Of a DNA stretch of 47,725 nucleotides, positions 41,101 to 47,725 are shown one piece after another; within the stretch, counting starts at the first letter, position 1; every line of letters begins with the position of its first letter. Below the pieces are notes generated by a model that was not told the origin of the DNA, did not search any database, and saw nothing but the letters and a program-made list of their open reading frames with translations. The stretch spans positions 1-47,725 of the forward strand of contig MPUH01000529.1 in assembly GCA_001970955.1 (NCBI GenBank), read 5' to 3'. The stretch comes from Stentor coeruleus (taxonomy: Eukaryota > Ciliophora > Heterotrichea > Heterotrichida > Stentoridae). The translations under genes and the position numbers were made by a program.

Positions 41101-41409
41101 TTTTTTCCAAAGCCAGCGATCACAATATGCATCTTTGATTAGAGTTAAGACTAGGAGTATGGATAATGGGACTATTGTTGTCCATGAATCAGTAGGGTTT
41201 AATTGGAATGGGATTAATTGGAATATCGATACAATTAGGAACCAAATGTTGGAAGTCCTTTGAAATTGTTCGAATAAGTTTTTAGGCACGAGACTGAGGA
41301 TTGAATAACGGGAAAGCTTTAATTTGTTCCCTGGGTATAGAGACTCGTATATCCCTTCTGTGCCTTTAACTTTGACTTCTCTTAATTCAATCTTTTGCTT
41401 TTTTGCCAT
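35137..41409 (-). CDS. Guanylyl cyclase with N-terminal P4-ATPase-like module (GC-alpha type)
   Basis: A 2090-aa multi-pass protein. Residues 1 to about 1120 are P4-flippase-like: LFEQFQRTSNIWF (45-57), PISL (326-329), KGAAD (540-544), about ten TM helices. Its motor motifs are altered: DGET reads VGFT (165-168), DKTGTLT reads DKVGTLT (371-377), GDGxND reads GSGEGD (838-843). Two six-TM sets each precede a cyclase domain. Domain 1 (1393-1575) has E1441 (GTP-type), N1526 and R1530, but K1445 where a metal Asp should be. Domain 2 (1883-2035) has both metal Asp residues, D1889 and D1933, but lacks the Asn/Arg pair (L2008, K2012). Together they form one active site. This swapped order is known for Paramecium, Tetrahymena and Plasmodium enzymes. 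It makes cGMP at a membrane. Start ATGG, stop TAG. Confidence 0.92.
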   Translation of the reverse strand: MAKKQKIELREVKVKGTEGIYESLYPGNKLKLSRYSILSLVPKNLFEQFQRTSNIWFLIVSIFQLIPFQLNPTDSWTTIVPLSILLVLTLIKDAYCDRWLWKKDEIFNNLIYPCWDGEKFVNQKSENILVGQFIMIKENQTIPADIIIVSSQKQGSIFLDMSQLVGFTSLARKVPVDRFAKILNMEHEILQMGKIQGKLMLAEPTSDYSVFSGSFKFDKIPGAIDIDVKNVLFRGGILKGESLIIGLVAYCGKETKIQMNTFPLQRKQSKLEKTVNKWVIYILLVLVIVVFLSVIGFYYIGLDNISNYTVLEPLITFTLLYNNIVPISLFMVIDIIRLAQNYFFSRNFKGIVFNNETVNENLGQVDFLLTDKVGTLTSNHLLLKTCIIGEKKYEESYNLSSLRQDIEPAFDTNTYLVGTSARQHLGSTISTFPELKNELIDESMYSNIWLFIRCIAMSNSLFQRNSVFYGSHDEVALVKACKDLGVIVNIPSNNLIELTHEPSGSKSYYRIVANRPFTNEKRKSRSIIEEAEGTGVLYVKGAADAMLPLLNISDNSLYDIKNNLKEMKERGLRTMILAYKKITPDNLLETKSKIQRLKKSLLNPESRIEAMFKEMEKNMKFLGITGMSEEMLPGSVETLTQLKKAGMKIWMVSSDTLTNTLLVAKQTEIIEPDSKVVELVGINTENSCTKVLIKAAKSLIFKQGGINIVPSGGEIEVRRRSRIGEESTLFSESDTLIERSMQELSNKLIHRKNSDLENELNLILARSFEPSELDYSVVIDRKTFLVALKDLDSRKLLVCLLICAKSACFVDLMPIDKGNVVKLLKENTKFKPLVASIGSGEGDISMLQTSDVGIAINYGDDSLLHNYSDVVIRKFTELSILLLGQGHWNYTRLSKAILLYLYKNCFLTLVTLAYTFLCNFSGTSVFNASLLIGFNLFFTSLPILVIGIFDQDLPYEKIESHPQIYTIGIQDMAFNIKNLLRYLGMGIFQGVILVILVFVGYPNILTIFGGTEDLISLGTVIYITLVGSVLLQIYIETYCYSLLYYTSQFLSVVFLIIFICIVGETKFPNDELLGIGYFLQTSPISLINIFFTSLFCVVPSYILYNCIEFFGTRQFNKYKSSFALNMLFVDKLEKFKNALGDLYVNTSNWKSKVQDEKFAMSKITLKFVFAHIEKKFTENFIRSNLKLFKWTIAFLWLLVILWTVFGALLMEVSMDYTLARIVISAACSLMLFLLWTEHFLKNYKFYILLLIFITLLTKFTLEITFSKTSILATALVPSVTFLILNVGWFYILVLNILNITLFVISISTEYSLVYNPEDAALLAATNIVFVLAISLTSAVAGYFLEISRRIQDKLHNKAHRGVEKIQSILSIMLPPFVRNRVKEGVRYIADDQGEVTILFCDICDFDSICKEYTPPEISTFLDQLFSSFDALCENAGVTKIETVGKTYMACAGLKDSDKDLPQHLRRQPHARRTIELGFAMIQEVNSIQLKNGSTLQVKIGINSGHVAAGVVGYHKPQFSLVGDTVNTASRMCSTLDSPNSIQISSNTYQILRLYTDLEFTPRLVYAKGKGNIEVYKVHEAKPDNSDIAGGFGSSNFGTNMNMISHSTFFPEAQSEEDKKSEIKRLARSSKIMDSEFLKRKDSNLIQYNPLMSISCRELEPEKEFRLKKLTDNYYSIMQALLIAACAIFLMTIFSICEWSVINDYTTTALIILRGIVTGYLIIILSLHSRIYSKRYYPYLIISCLVLMICIVMLHIRADIHFPADIIGLEIMYIIIILNHASAASFPMVIFVNIFIFIPWIALAINTNDQSLHLTNALLVAGFSIINFKAIYTQERNDRANYNLNWLADKEIKDNEALLIQMMPAHVLDNLEKGRSVTDRLMQVTLIFADIVGFTDWSSSKKPEEIVRMLSNLFTRFDKLCVELDVYKVHTIGDCYVVMGHVRRQKRDPSKECLNVMKMAYRMIEVIKEENVKHSSNLNMRIGVHTGEIIAGVIGTNIVRYDIWGPDVLIANKMESNGCIGRVKCSEDTKVMIESRSREGFVLGFWELGGCGGIWGFVFEESNKIEVPAIGVVKQSFYVDCVNLDALDVIE

Positions 41410-42438
41410 TGATAATTATAGCAGAATGGAAATTGATATAAAGGATTGGCAAAAATTTGAAATTTGGATTGTTGTTGTTGAAAAATTACGAGGGTGATGA
41501 ATTTATTGAAGAATTTATAGGAAGGGATAAGGATAAGAAGAGAGATGGGGTGATTTTATAGGGAGATTATTTTTTATGTATTGAGAAATGTTTTAAGAGA
41601 AGGTGGGTGGGATTTGATATATAATTTGTGTAGAAGAGAATAAGGGAGGGTTTTATTTAAGTAAGCGTTTTATATTTGATTATGGGTATTTAGGCTTGGA
41701 AGTATATTGGATGTGTTTGGAGGGAGATTAGGATATTTTTTTGTATAGAAGGAGGTGTGGTTGTTATTAATGGATTTTTTAACTTGATAAAAAATTAGAT
41801 GTTTGGTTACTGGATTTTAGAAAATTTATTTAAAATGTCATTAAGGATATTCTTATGAATATCGTAAACAATGCTTTTAGTGATAACTTATAGAATTGTC
41901 AGAGAAATAAAAATATAATTATAATTAGACTATCATTTAGATTAAAAAAAAATTTAATATGCTTTCTAGCATTTTTGATATGTTTTTAATATATTTTAAA
42001 CTTTTTTTCAGATTGATTACATAAAATTGTTTTGTAAAAGTATTTATATTAAATTATTATCAAGTTCTATACTAATAGTGTAATAAATTCTGAATAATTG
42101 TTTTAATCATAATTTTTATTTCTGGTTGCATACTGATGATATTACAAATAAAATATATATACATGCAAAATTACGCATAATAAAAATTGTATAAGACAAA
42201 TTATATATTACAAATAATACAAGGCAATTATTGTATAATACACATTATGCAAAAATAAAAAATTACACACAAAATATTTTAGATTTTATTAACCTTGAAG
42301 GAATTATTTCTATCAAATGATCTTACAATTTATTCAAATCTTGAAAATGCTTTTTATGATATTCTTTAAGCTTATATTTTTGATAATATAAAAATACTTA
42401 TCTATTTGGTGGAGTATAAAAAATAAGCATAGAAGTAT

Positions 42439-42701
42439 AAATATTACTGAATTTTAGAACTGAATAGCAGGAAGTTTATTAATATAATTAATGAAGGTAT
42501 ATAAACTGATAAGTAATTCTTTTATAGTAAATGTAAATATTATAGAAGTTATTTAGGTTAATGCAGAGAAAATATTACTGAATTTTAGAACTGAATAGCA
42601 GGAAGTTTATTAATATAATTAATGAAGGTATATAAACTGATAAGTAATTTCTTTTATAGTAAATGTAAATATTATAGAAGTTATTTAGGTTAATGCAGAG
42701 A
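42439..42701. repeat. Tandem direct duplication, 2 x ~131 bp
   Basis: Copies begin at 42439 and 42570 with aaatattactgaattttaga. The second has one extra T in a T run (taatttctttt vs taattctttt). No N between them. Confidence 0.88.
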
Positions 42702-42711
42702 TAATATCGAT

Positions 42712-42778
42712 ATCAGTCTCAATGCAAAATATATAGAAAATTAGNATCAGTCTCAATGCAAAATATATAGAAAATTAG
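42712..42778. repeat. Scaffold-join artefact: 33-bp duplication around N42745
   Basis: 42712-42744 equals 42746-42778, with a single n between. Confidence 0.9.
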
Positions 42779-42897
42779 ATCTTCATAGTATTTAATTTAG
42801 AAAACTTTAATATAAATCAATTTAACTATAAAAATGCTTATACAAAATATCTTTAGCATTATTATAAACTTTATACTCAACTTTTTAATAATAATTT

Positions 42898-45800
42898 CTA
42901 GTCTATTTTATCTAAATTAGCTAATTCAGAGAATACCAAAGTGTATATTTTTTTACTAACTCCATTCAGCAATATAGTTCTACTGTTTTCTTCTAAAATA
43001 AACCCTCCTTGATAATTTCTTTCTATAATATCCTTAGTATCTTCACTACATTTTACTTTCCCAAACTCTGCATAACTAATCATTTCACCAGCAACATTAA
43101 CATCAGGTCCCCAAAAATTATATTCAATAACATCAGTATTTGTAACCTCAGCAAAAATCTCCCCAGTATGCACCCAAATTCTAACGTCTAAATCTGATGA
43201 CATTTTTGAATTTTCTTCTTTAAAAATCTCAATAATCCTATAAGCCATTTTTATCACATTCAAACACTCTTTTATAGGGTCCCGATCTTTACTTCTAGAG
43301 CATCCAATTGCAACATAGTAATTACCAATCATATTATATTTATATATATCAAAATCTAAACACAGTTTATCAAATTTTATAAACAAATTAGACAAGGTTT
43401 GTAAAATATGCTTATAACCCTTATAAAAATGTTTCCAGTGTCTAAAGGCTAAAACATCTACAAAAATAAAAGTGACTAAAGTAAGCTTTTCAATATTTAT
43501 ACATTTTTCTGGGTTTTTAATACTATTTTTTAAAATTTTCTGTTTAGACAAAATATTTTTATCATTAGCTAGTTTATCAGAAAGTATATTAAGATTATAA
43601 TTTATTCTATCAATACTTTCTTGAGTGTTTATTGTTTTTAATTCAATTATTGAGAATCCTATAGAATAGAAAATGTTAATAAAATATGAGAATTGAGTTT
43701 TAGTGCTTATAGAAAAGCTGATCCATAATATATGAATAATAATATTAGTAAAAATTAGTACGGGTAAAGTTCCTAAACTTGAATGATTTAGTATTGAGAT
43801 TATGTATATAATTTCTAAACCAAAGAGATTTGTTTGATAATTATTTTCTTCTTTTATATATAATATAAAAACTGTTATCATAAAAGATATGAAAAATATT
43901 ATAAAATATTGGTAGTATATTTTAGAATACAATTTTGAACGTAAAAATAATAAGATAAAAAGATATACTGTGGCTAAGGCTCTTATAATTATTATAGTTA
44001 CTGTTGTATAGTTGCTAAGATAATACAATTGGCAAATTGAAATTATTGTCATTAGGAAATTTGAACAGATTGCGATAAATATAATATTTCTAACACAACA
44101 ATTTTTCATTATCCTTTTAAGCCTAAATTCCTTTTCATTGCGTATCTCTTTGCACCTAAAAGTCCAAACAGGTGAATTTTGTATAAGATTAGAATTGTTT
44201 ATTTTATCAAATTCATTTTCTATAATATTTTTTGCTACCCTAAAAATGTTTTGATTTTTATACGATGAACCTGATAATCCTATCAAATTATAAGTAAAGT
44301 TATGGCCATACACTTCCTCTGAAATACTAAAATTTTTAATGTTGGTCGCTTTAACTTCATATACATGAATCTGTCCTTTTCCTTTAACATCAATATTTTT
44401 TTTGAAAAATTCTAGATTTTTATACTGAACAAGTAATAAATGTGTACTACTAGAAATTTGTATACTATTTGAAGTATTTAATCTTGAACACATTAAACTT
44501 GCTGTATTAATATGCTCTCCATATATACAAAATTGAAGTTTATGATATCCAACAACTCCAGCAGAAACTTTTCCTGAACTTATTCCGATTTTTACTTGTA
44601 AAGCGCTACCATTTTTTAATAAAATGCTATTAACTTCTTGGATTATAGCAAACCCTAATTCTATTGCTCTCAATGCATGGGACTTTTTTTGAAGATGTTT
44701 AGGTAAGTCTTCATCATTATCTTTTAATCCAGCACAAGCCATAAAAGTATCTCCAACAACTTCTATTTTCTCCAATCCTGTCTTTTCACATAAAATATCA
44801 AATGTTTTATATACAAAAGATAAAAAGGCTGAGATTTCTTCAGGCGAATAATCTTCGTAAATCTGATCGAAATCACAAATTTTACAGAATAAAATAGTAA
44901 CTTCATCTTGGCTTCCAGGAAAATATTTTAATTCACAATTAAGTCGCTTTATTACAAAAGCAGGGAGCATTACACTAAGGATTGATTTGATTTTTTTAGT
45001 ATCAGCATTTATTTGATAATAAAATTTGTATTGAATTCGCTTAGAAGCTTCTAAAAGATATCCAGCAAATACTAAATTTAGAAATATGGATAAAATGAAA
45101 ATGATGCTAGAAATAGAAAGTAAACCTGATTCTTGAGGATTGTAAACTTTAGTAAATTCAATGATAATAGATATTATAAAAAGAGCTAAATTAAAAGTAT
45201 TGAGAACTAGAGTATAAAACCAATTAATATTGAAAATAAGAAAAGTAAATTCTGGGACTAGGGCTGTTATAAAAAAACTAGTTTGGCTGATGCTGATTTC
45301 CAAAGAAAACTTGATGATAATTGTGACTGAAATCATAAAAAGGATATAAACTTTAAAGTGTCTAGCAAAATGCTCGGTCCATATAATAATTAGCATTATT
45401 GAATAAAATACTGAAATAGCAACTCTAACAAAAACATGTGTTTTAGGTAGTTTCAAATATACAGCTCCAAAGAGTGTCCAAAAAAGAATCAAAAGCCATA
45501 AAAAACTAAAAATCAATCTAAAAAATGTAATATTTGTTCCTATATAATATTTTCTATACTTTTTCTCTACATAAGGTGAAAAAAACCTTAAACTTAACCT
45601 GTCCATAACTAGCTTTTGGTCTAAAATGCCTATTTCCCAGTCTAAAATATTTACAAAAATCTTACCAAAAGTTTTCTTAAACTTCTCTAATATGCCAATA
45701 GAAAATGATATAAAACCATATCGTAAATGTAGCTTGTAAGTTATATGAATAATTAAATATTCAATAAAATAACAGAAAATGTTACTTGAAATTACACAGC

Positions 45801-47725
45801 ATAGAGAGATTAAGAATATTAATATTAAGGATGTTGGAGAAATCTTTAAAAAAATATCAATGCCTAGAAAATTGTCGTTTGCTATTAGAATTTCTCCATA
45901 AATATAGATAAAAATGATTGTGAAGAAAATAGATAAAAGATGTGATACGTAATATAATAAGCTGTGATGATATGTTTCTATATGGATTTGCATAAGAATT
46001 AAACTGATCATTGTGATGTAAATAATATAACCTAAATCTTCAGTTTCCCTAGTGTAGGTTATAATTTTAGGACATGCTTTAAAAATTAAAATCAAAAAAA
46101 TAATCCATTGAAAAGCCCTTTTAGTTAGATACAAAGTATTTTTAGCATTAAAAATTATATCTAAAACTTCAGTTGTATATATTTGAGATCGGTGTGTACT
46201 TTTCTCGTATCTAAAATTCTTATCAAAAATCTTAACAACCATTACAGGAAGGCTGATAAAGAAAAAAATAAACCCAATAAGCTGTAAAGAATTAAAAATA
46301 CTAATCCCAATAAAGCTAAAATAAAAATTATATGCTAAAATGATAAGGAATAAAAAGCAATTTTGATATAAACATATAAAAATAGTTTTAGAAATTTGTG
46401 TATAAATATAACAGCCTTGAAGTAAAAGTAAATTTCTAAGATCATTGAAATTTCTTATAACTAAATTTGAGTAAAGACATAATAATGAATTGGTATTATT
46501 ATCAAGTTTAATATCAATATCATTAGCCTGTTGCATTATAATATTCCCTTCTCTATTTCTTATACTGATAATAAAAGGCTTAAAGACTGTGCTTGTTTTA
46601 AGAAATCTTACAATGCTACATTTATCTATTGGTTTTAAATCTAAAAAGCATACTGATTTAGCATATGCAAGTAAATATAGTAAAAGTTGTCTAGTATCTC
46701 GAGATTTAATAAATAAAAGGAATACTTTTTTATTTAAAATTATTGAGTTGTTTAGTTTTGAAGGGTGAAAAAGTTTTGATAAAATTAAATCTTTACCATG
46801 CTCTGGAGAATTTTCTGATACATATTTATTGATTAGTTTCTGCATATTTTTTTGAATAAGAATATCATTTTCATTATATAAAGATTCATGATCTGTATTA
46901 TTTTTGTTTGTATTGTTAAGGGAAATACCATTCCTCTGATTGGAAATTATTATTTTCTCAGCTTTAGTAAGGTTTTTTTGACACAATAAAGGAAACGTTA
47001 AGAAATTTGTGTTTAGTAGAGGAGGATATAGTGATAATGATGCAAGTTGTAGAGGATATAGAAGTTGAGTACTTCTTTTAACAAAAATACTATTCTTCCT
47101 ATCGTCAACTTCTTCTATAAATCCATAAGGGTAGAATTCTGAGTTATCATTATTTTCATGATTCATTGGAAATACTTTCGAACTTGTTTTATCAACATTC
47201 GCAGCTTTAATCTCTTGATCAATCATCCAGAAAAATGAAAAAAAGGTAGCCATATTAGAAACAACTGATGAAGTTATTGATGTGATTGCAATAATTGTCC
47301 ATGTATTATTTAATTCATTGTTATATACTTGAATTGCTATCTGCGGGATAGGTTTAAATATCAAATTCACAATTTTACATGTTTTATCTATATATTTAAC
47401 AGTAGTAAGTTTTTCATTATGCTTGTTTTTTGCTTCTGAATCATTAGAATCAGGAGAATGTTGTTTCTGACAAATAAATATTGAAAAATAAAAAAGCCCA
47501 GATAGGCCAGTAGGATAGAGAAGGGACTGGAAAATATAAGTCAATAGCTGAGAACAAAAATCTTCAAACTTATGAGCCGATAAACAGCATAAGTATATAT
47601 TAGTTACTATCAAAACAAATGTTGGAGCAAAAAAACAAGCGATGCTAGCATAGAAAAGGCAAATACTGTAAAAATTGAAAAGCTTCAGATATACGATATC
47701 TGTTGCAAGGTCAATTGACTGAAAT
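42898..47725 (-). CDS. Chimeric guanylyl cyclase paralogue: XK-related-like N-terminus fused to partial P4-ATPase/cyclase; 5' end off window
   Basis: The open frame runs from TAG at 42898 to the right edge with no ATG upstream of 47613. N-terminal part (about 47725-47005): multi-TM sequence with SIDLATDIVYLKLFNFYS and KPIPQIAIQVYNNELNN, resembling the XK-related membrane family. From about 46980 it aligns with the neighbouring cyclase from that protein's residue 688 on (CQKNLTKAEKIIIS vs CTKVLIKAAKSLIF), then ATPase C-terminal helices, six-TM set, cyclase domain 1, six-TM set, cyclase domain 2. Domain 1 keeps the GTP-type Glu and Cys (KIEVVGD, QFCIYG) and the Asn, but FCDI is FCKI and the Arg is lost (NTASLM). 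Domain 2 has N for the second metal Asp (MIGNYY) and E for Arg (VNVAGEM). Probably catalytically dead, perhaps regulatory. Confidence 0.8.
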   Translation of the reverse strand, partial: FQSIDLATDIVYLKLFNFYSICLFYASIACFFAPTFVLIVTNIYLCCLSAHKFEDFCSQLLTYIFQSLLYPTGLSGLFYFSIFICQKQHSPDSNDSEAKNKHNEKLTTVKYIDKTCKIVNLIFKPIPQIAIQVYNNELNNTWTIIAITSITSSVVSNMATFFSFFWMIDQEIKAANVDKTSSKVFPMNHENNDNSEFYPYGFIEEVDDRKNSIFVKRSTQLLYPLQLASLSLYPPLLNTNFLTFPLLCQKNLTKAEKIIISNQRNGISLNNTNKNNTDHESLYNENDILIQKNMQKLINKYVSENSPEHGKDLILSKLFHPSKLNNSIILNKKVFLLFIKSRDTRQLLLYLLAYAKSVCFLDLKPIDKCSIVRFLKTSTVFKPFIISIRNREGNIIMQQANDIDIKLDNNTNSLLCLYSNLVIRNFNDLRNLLLLQGCYIYTQISKTIFICLYQNCFLFLIILAYNFYFSFIGISIFNSLQLIGFIFFFISLPVMVVKIFDKNFRYEKSTHRSQIYTTEVLDIIFNAKNTLYLTKRAFQWIIFLILIFKACPKIITYTRETEDLGYIIYITMISLILMQIHIETYHHSLLYYVSHLLSIFFTIIFIYIYGEILIANDNFLGIDIFLKISPTSLILIFLISLCCVISSNIFCYFIEYLIIHITYKLHLRYGFISFSIGILEKFKKTFGKIFVNILDWEIGILDQKLVMDRLSLRFFSPYVEKKYRKYYIGTNITFFRLIFSFLWLLILFWTLFGAVYLKLPKTHVFVRVAISVFYSIMLIIIWTEHFARHFKVYILFMISVTIIIKFSLEISISQTSFFITALVPEFTFLIFNINWFYTLVLNTFNLALFIISIIIEFTKVYNPQESGLLSISSIIFILSIFLNLVFAGYLLEASKRIQYKFYYQINADTKKIKSILSVMLPAFVIKRLNCELKYFPGSQDEVTILFCKICDFDQIYEDYSPEEISAFLSFVYKTFDILCEKTGLEKIEVVGDTFMACAGLKDNDEDLPKHLQKKSHALRAIELGFAIIQEVNSILLKNGSALQVKIGISSGKVSAGVVGYHKLQFCIYGEHINTASLMCSRLNTSNSIQISSSTHLLLVQYKNLEFFKKNIDVKGKGQIHVYEVKATNIKNFSISEEVYGHNFTYNLIGLSGSSYKNQNIFRVAKNIIENEFDKINNSNLIQNSPVWTFRCKEIRNEKEFRLKRIMKNCCVRNIIFIAICSNFLMTIISICQLYYLSNYTTVTIIIIRALATVYLFILLFLRSKLYSKIYYQYFIIFFISFMITVFILYIKEENNYQTNLFGLEIIYIISILNHSSLGTLPVLIFTNIIIHILWISFSISTKTQFSYFINIFYSIGFSIIELKTINTQESIDRINYNLNILSDKLANDKNILSKQKILKNSIKNPEKCINIEKLTLVTFIFVDVLAFRHWKHFYKGYKHILQTLSNLFIKFDKLCLDFDIYKYNMIGNYYVAIGCSRSKDRDPIKECLNVIKMAYRIIEIFKEENSKMSSDLDVRIWVHTGEIFAEVTNTDVIEYNFWGPDVNVAGEMISYAEFGKVKCSEDTKDIIERNYQGGFILEENSRTILLNGVSKKIYTLVFSELANLDKID

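Larger units (their letters stand above)
41410..42897. other. Intergenic between tandem cyclase genes
   Basis: G/T-rich on plus at 41410-41830, i.e. A/C-rich upstream of the minus cyclase gene. It then becomes very AT-rich and A/C-leaning. It contains a 131-bp tandem duplication and a scaffold join at N42745. No coding sequence seen. Confidence 0.5.

Noticed and set aside
1..47725. Reassigned genetic code for the whole genome (UAR=Gln or UGA=Trp)
   Set aside because: Intact genes up to 2090 codons contain no in-frame stops, use TGG for conserved Trp, and end at TAA/TAG right where family homology ends. The standard code explains them.
1..47725. CRISPR arrays, insertion sequences, bacterial operons
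   Set aside because: No spaced short repeats, no transposase-like ORF with inverted ends, and mini-introns and domain content are eukaryotic.

Overview
The window looks like macronuclear DNA of a heterotrich ciliate close to Stentor. The evidence is AT-rich DNA, about twenty mostly intronless genes packed on both strands, and two well-supported 15-nt introns (939-953 and 9098-9112). Both introns start GTA, end TAG and carry an A at position 10, and both restore clear proteins when removed. Long genes read through in the standard code and almost all end in TAA or TAG. Most start codons sit in an A-rich ATGG context.

Layout. 1-463: 5' part of a secreted GH5-type glycosidase (minus), broken by a 55-nt TA-bounded AT-rich insert. 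705-2507: ankyrin-repeat AGC kinase (minus). 3322-4218: cAMP-receptor-like 7TM receptor (plus). 4219-8623: gene-poor, with two small ORFs, a tRNA-Glu(UUC) and two tandem duplications. 8624-13072: multi-TM protein, SLC25-like carrier, small TM protein, four-TM claudin-like protein and membrane RING-H2 ligase. 13428-17988: possible VPS9-like protein, a small secreted peptide candidate, and a Cache-TPR-VWA receptor. 19060-22708: SAS6-like protein, then a divergent pair (B-box/kelch and MGCG coiled-coil) only 37 bp apart. 22970-28387: secreted protein and a seven-C2 ferlin-like tail-anchored protein. 28388-30310: no intact long gene, but two decayed or very short coding stretches. 30311-33948: ZW10 homologue and a TPR protein with start codons 8 nt apart. 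34377-34901: small membrane protein. 35137-47725: two tandem guanylyl cyclase paralogues (minus).

The cyclase pair is the most interesting part. The first is a full-length ciliate/apicomplexan-type enzyme: P4-ATPase-like module plus two six-TM-linked cyclase domains in swapped order. The second has lost the N-terminal half of the ATPase module. That half is replaced in frame by an XK-related-like membrane domain that runs off the right edge. The second protein also lacks key residues in both half-sites of its cyclase. Several genes suggest signalling and membrane work (receptor, kinase, cyclases, ferlin, VWA receptor). SAS6L and ZW10 belong to basal body/cytoskeleton and vesicle-tethering/kinetochore functions.

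Five single N positions are each flanked by an exact 33-68 bp direct duplication. These are scaffold joins of overlapping contigs, and they distort three genes (13428-14609, 21585-22708, 34377-34901). Another visible pattern is base skew around genes: the sense strand is A/C-rich upstream and G/T-rich downstream of most genes.
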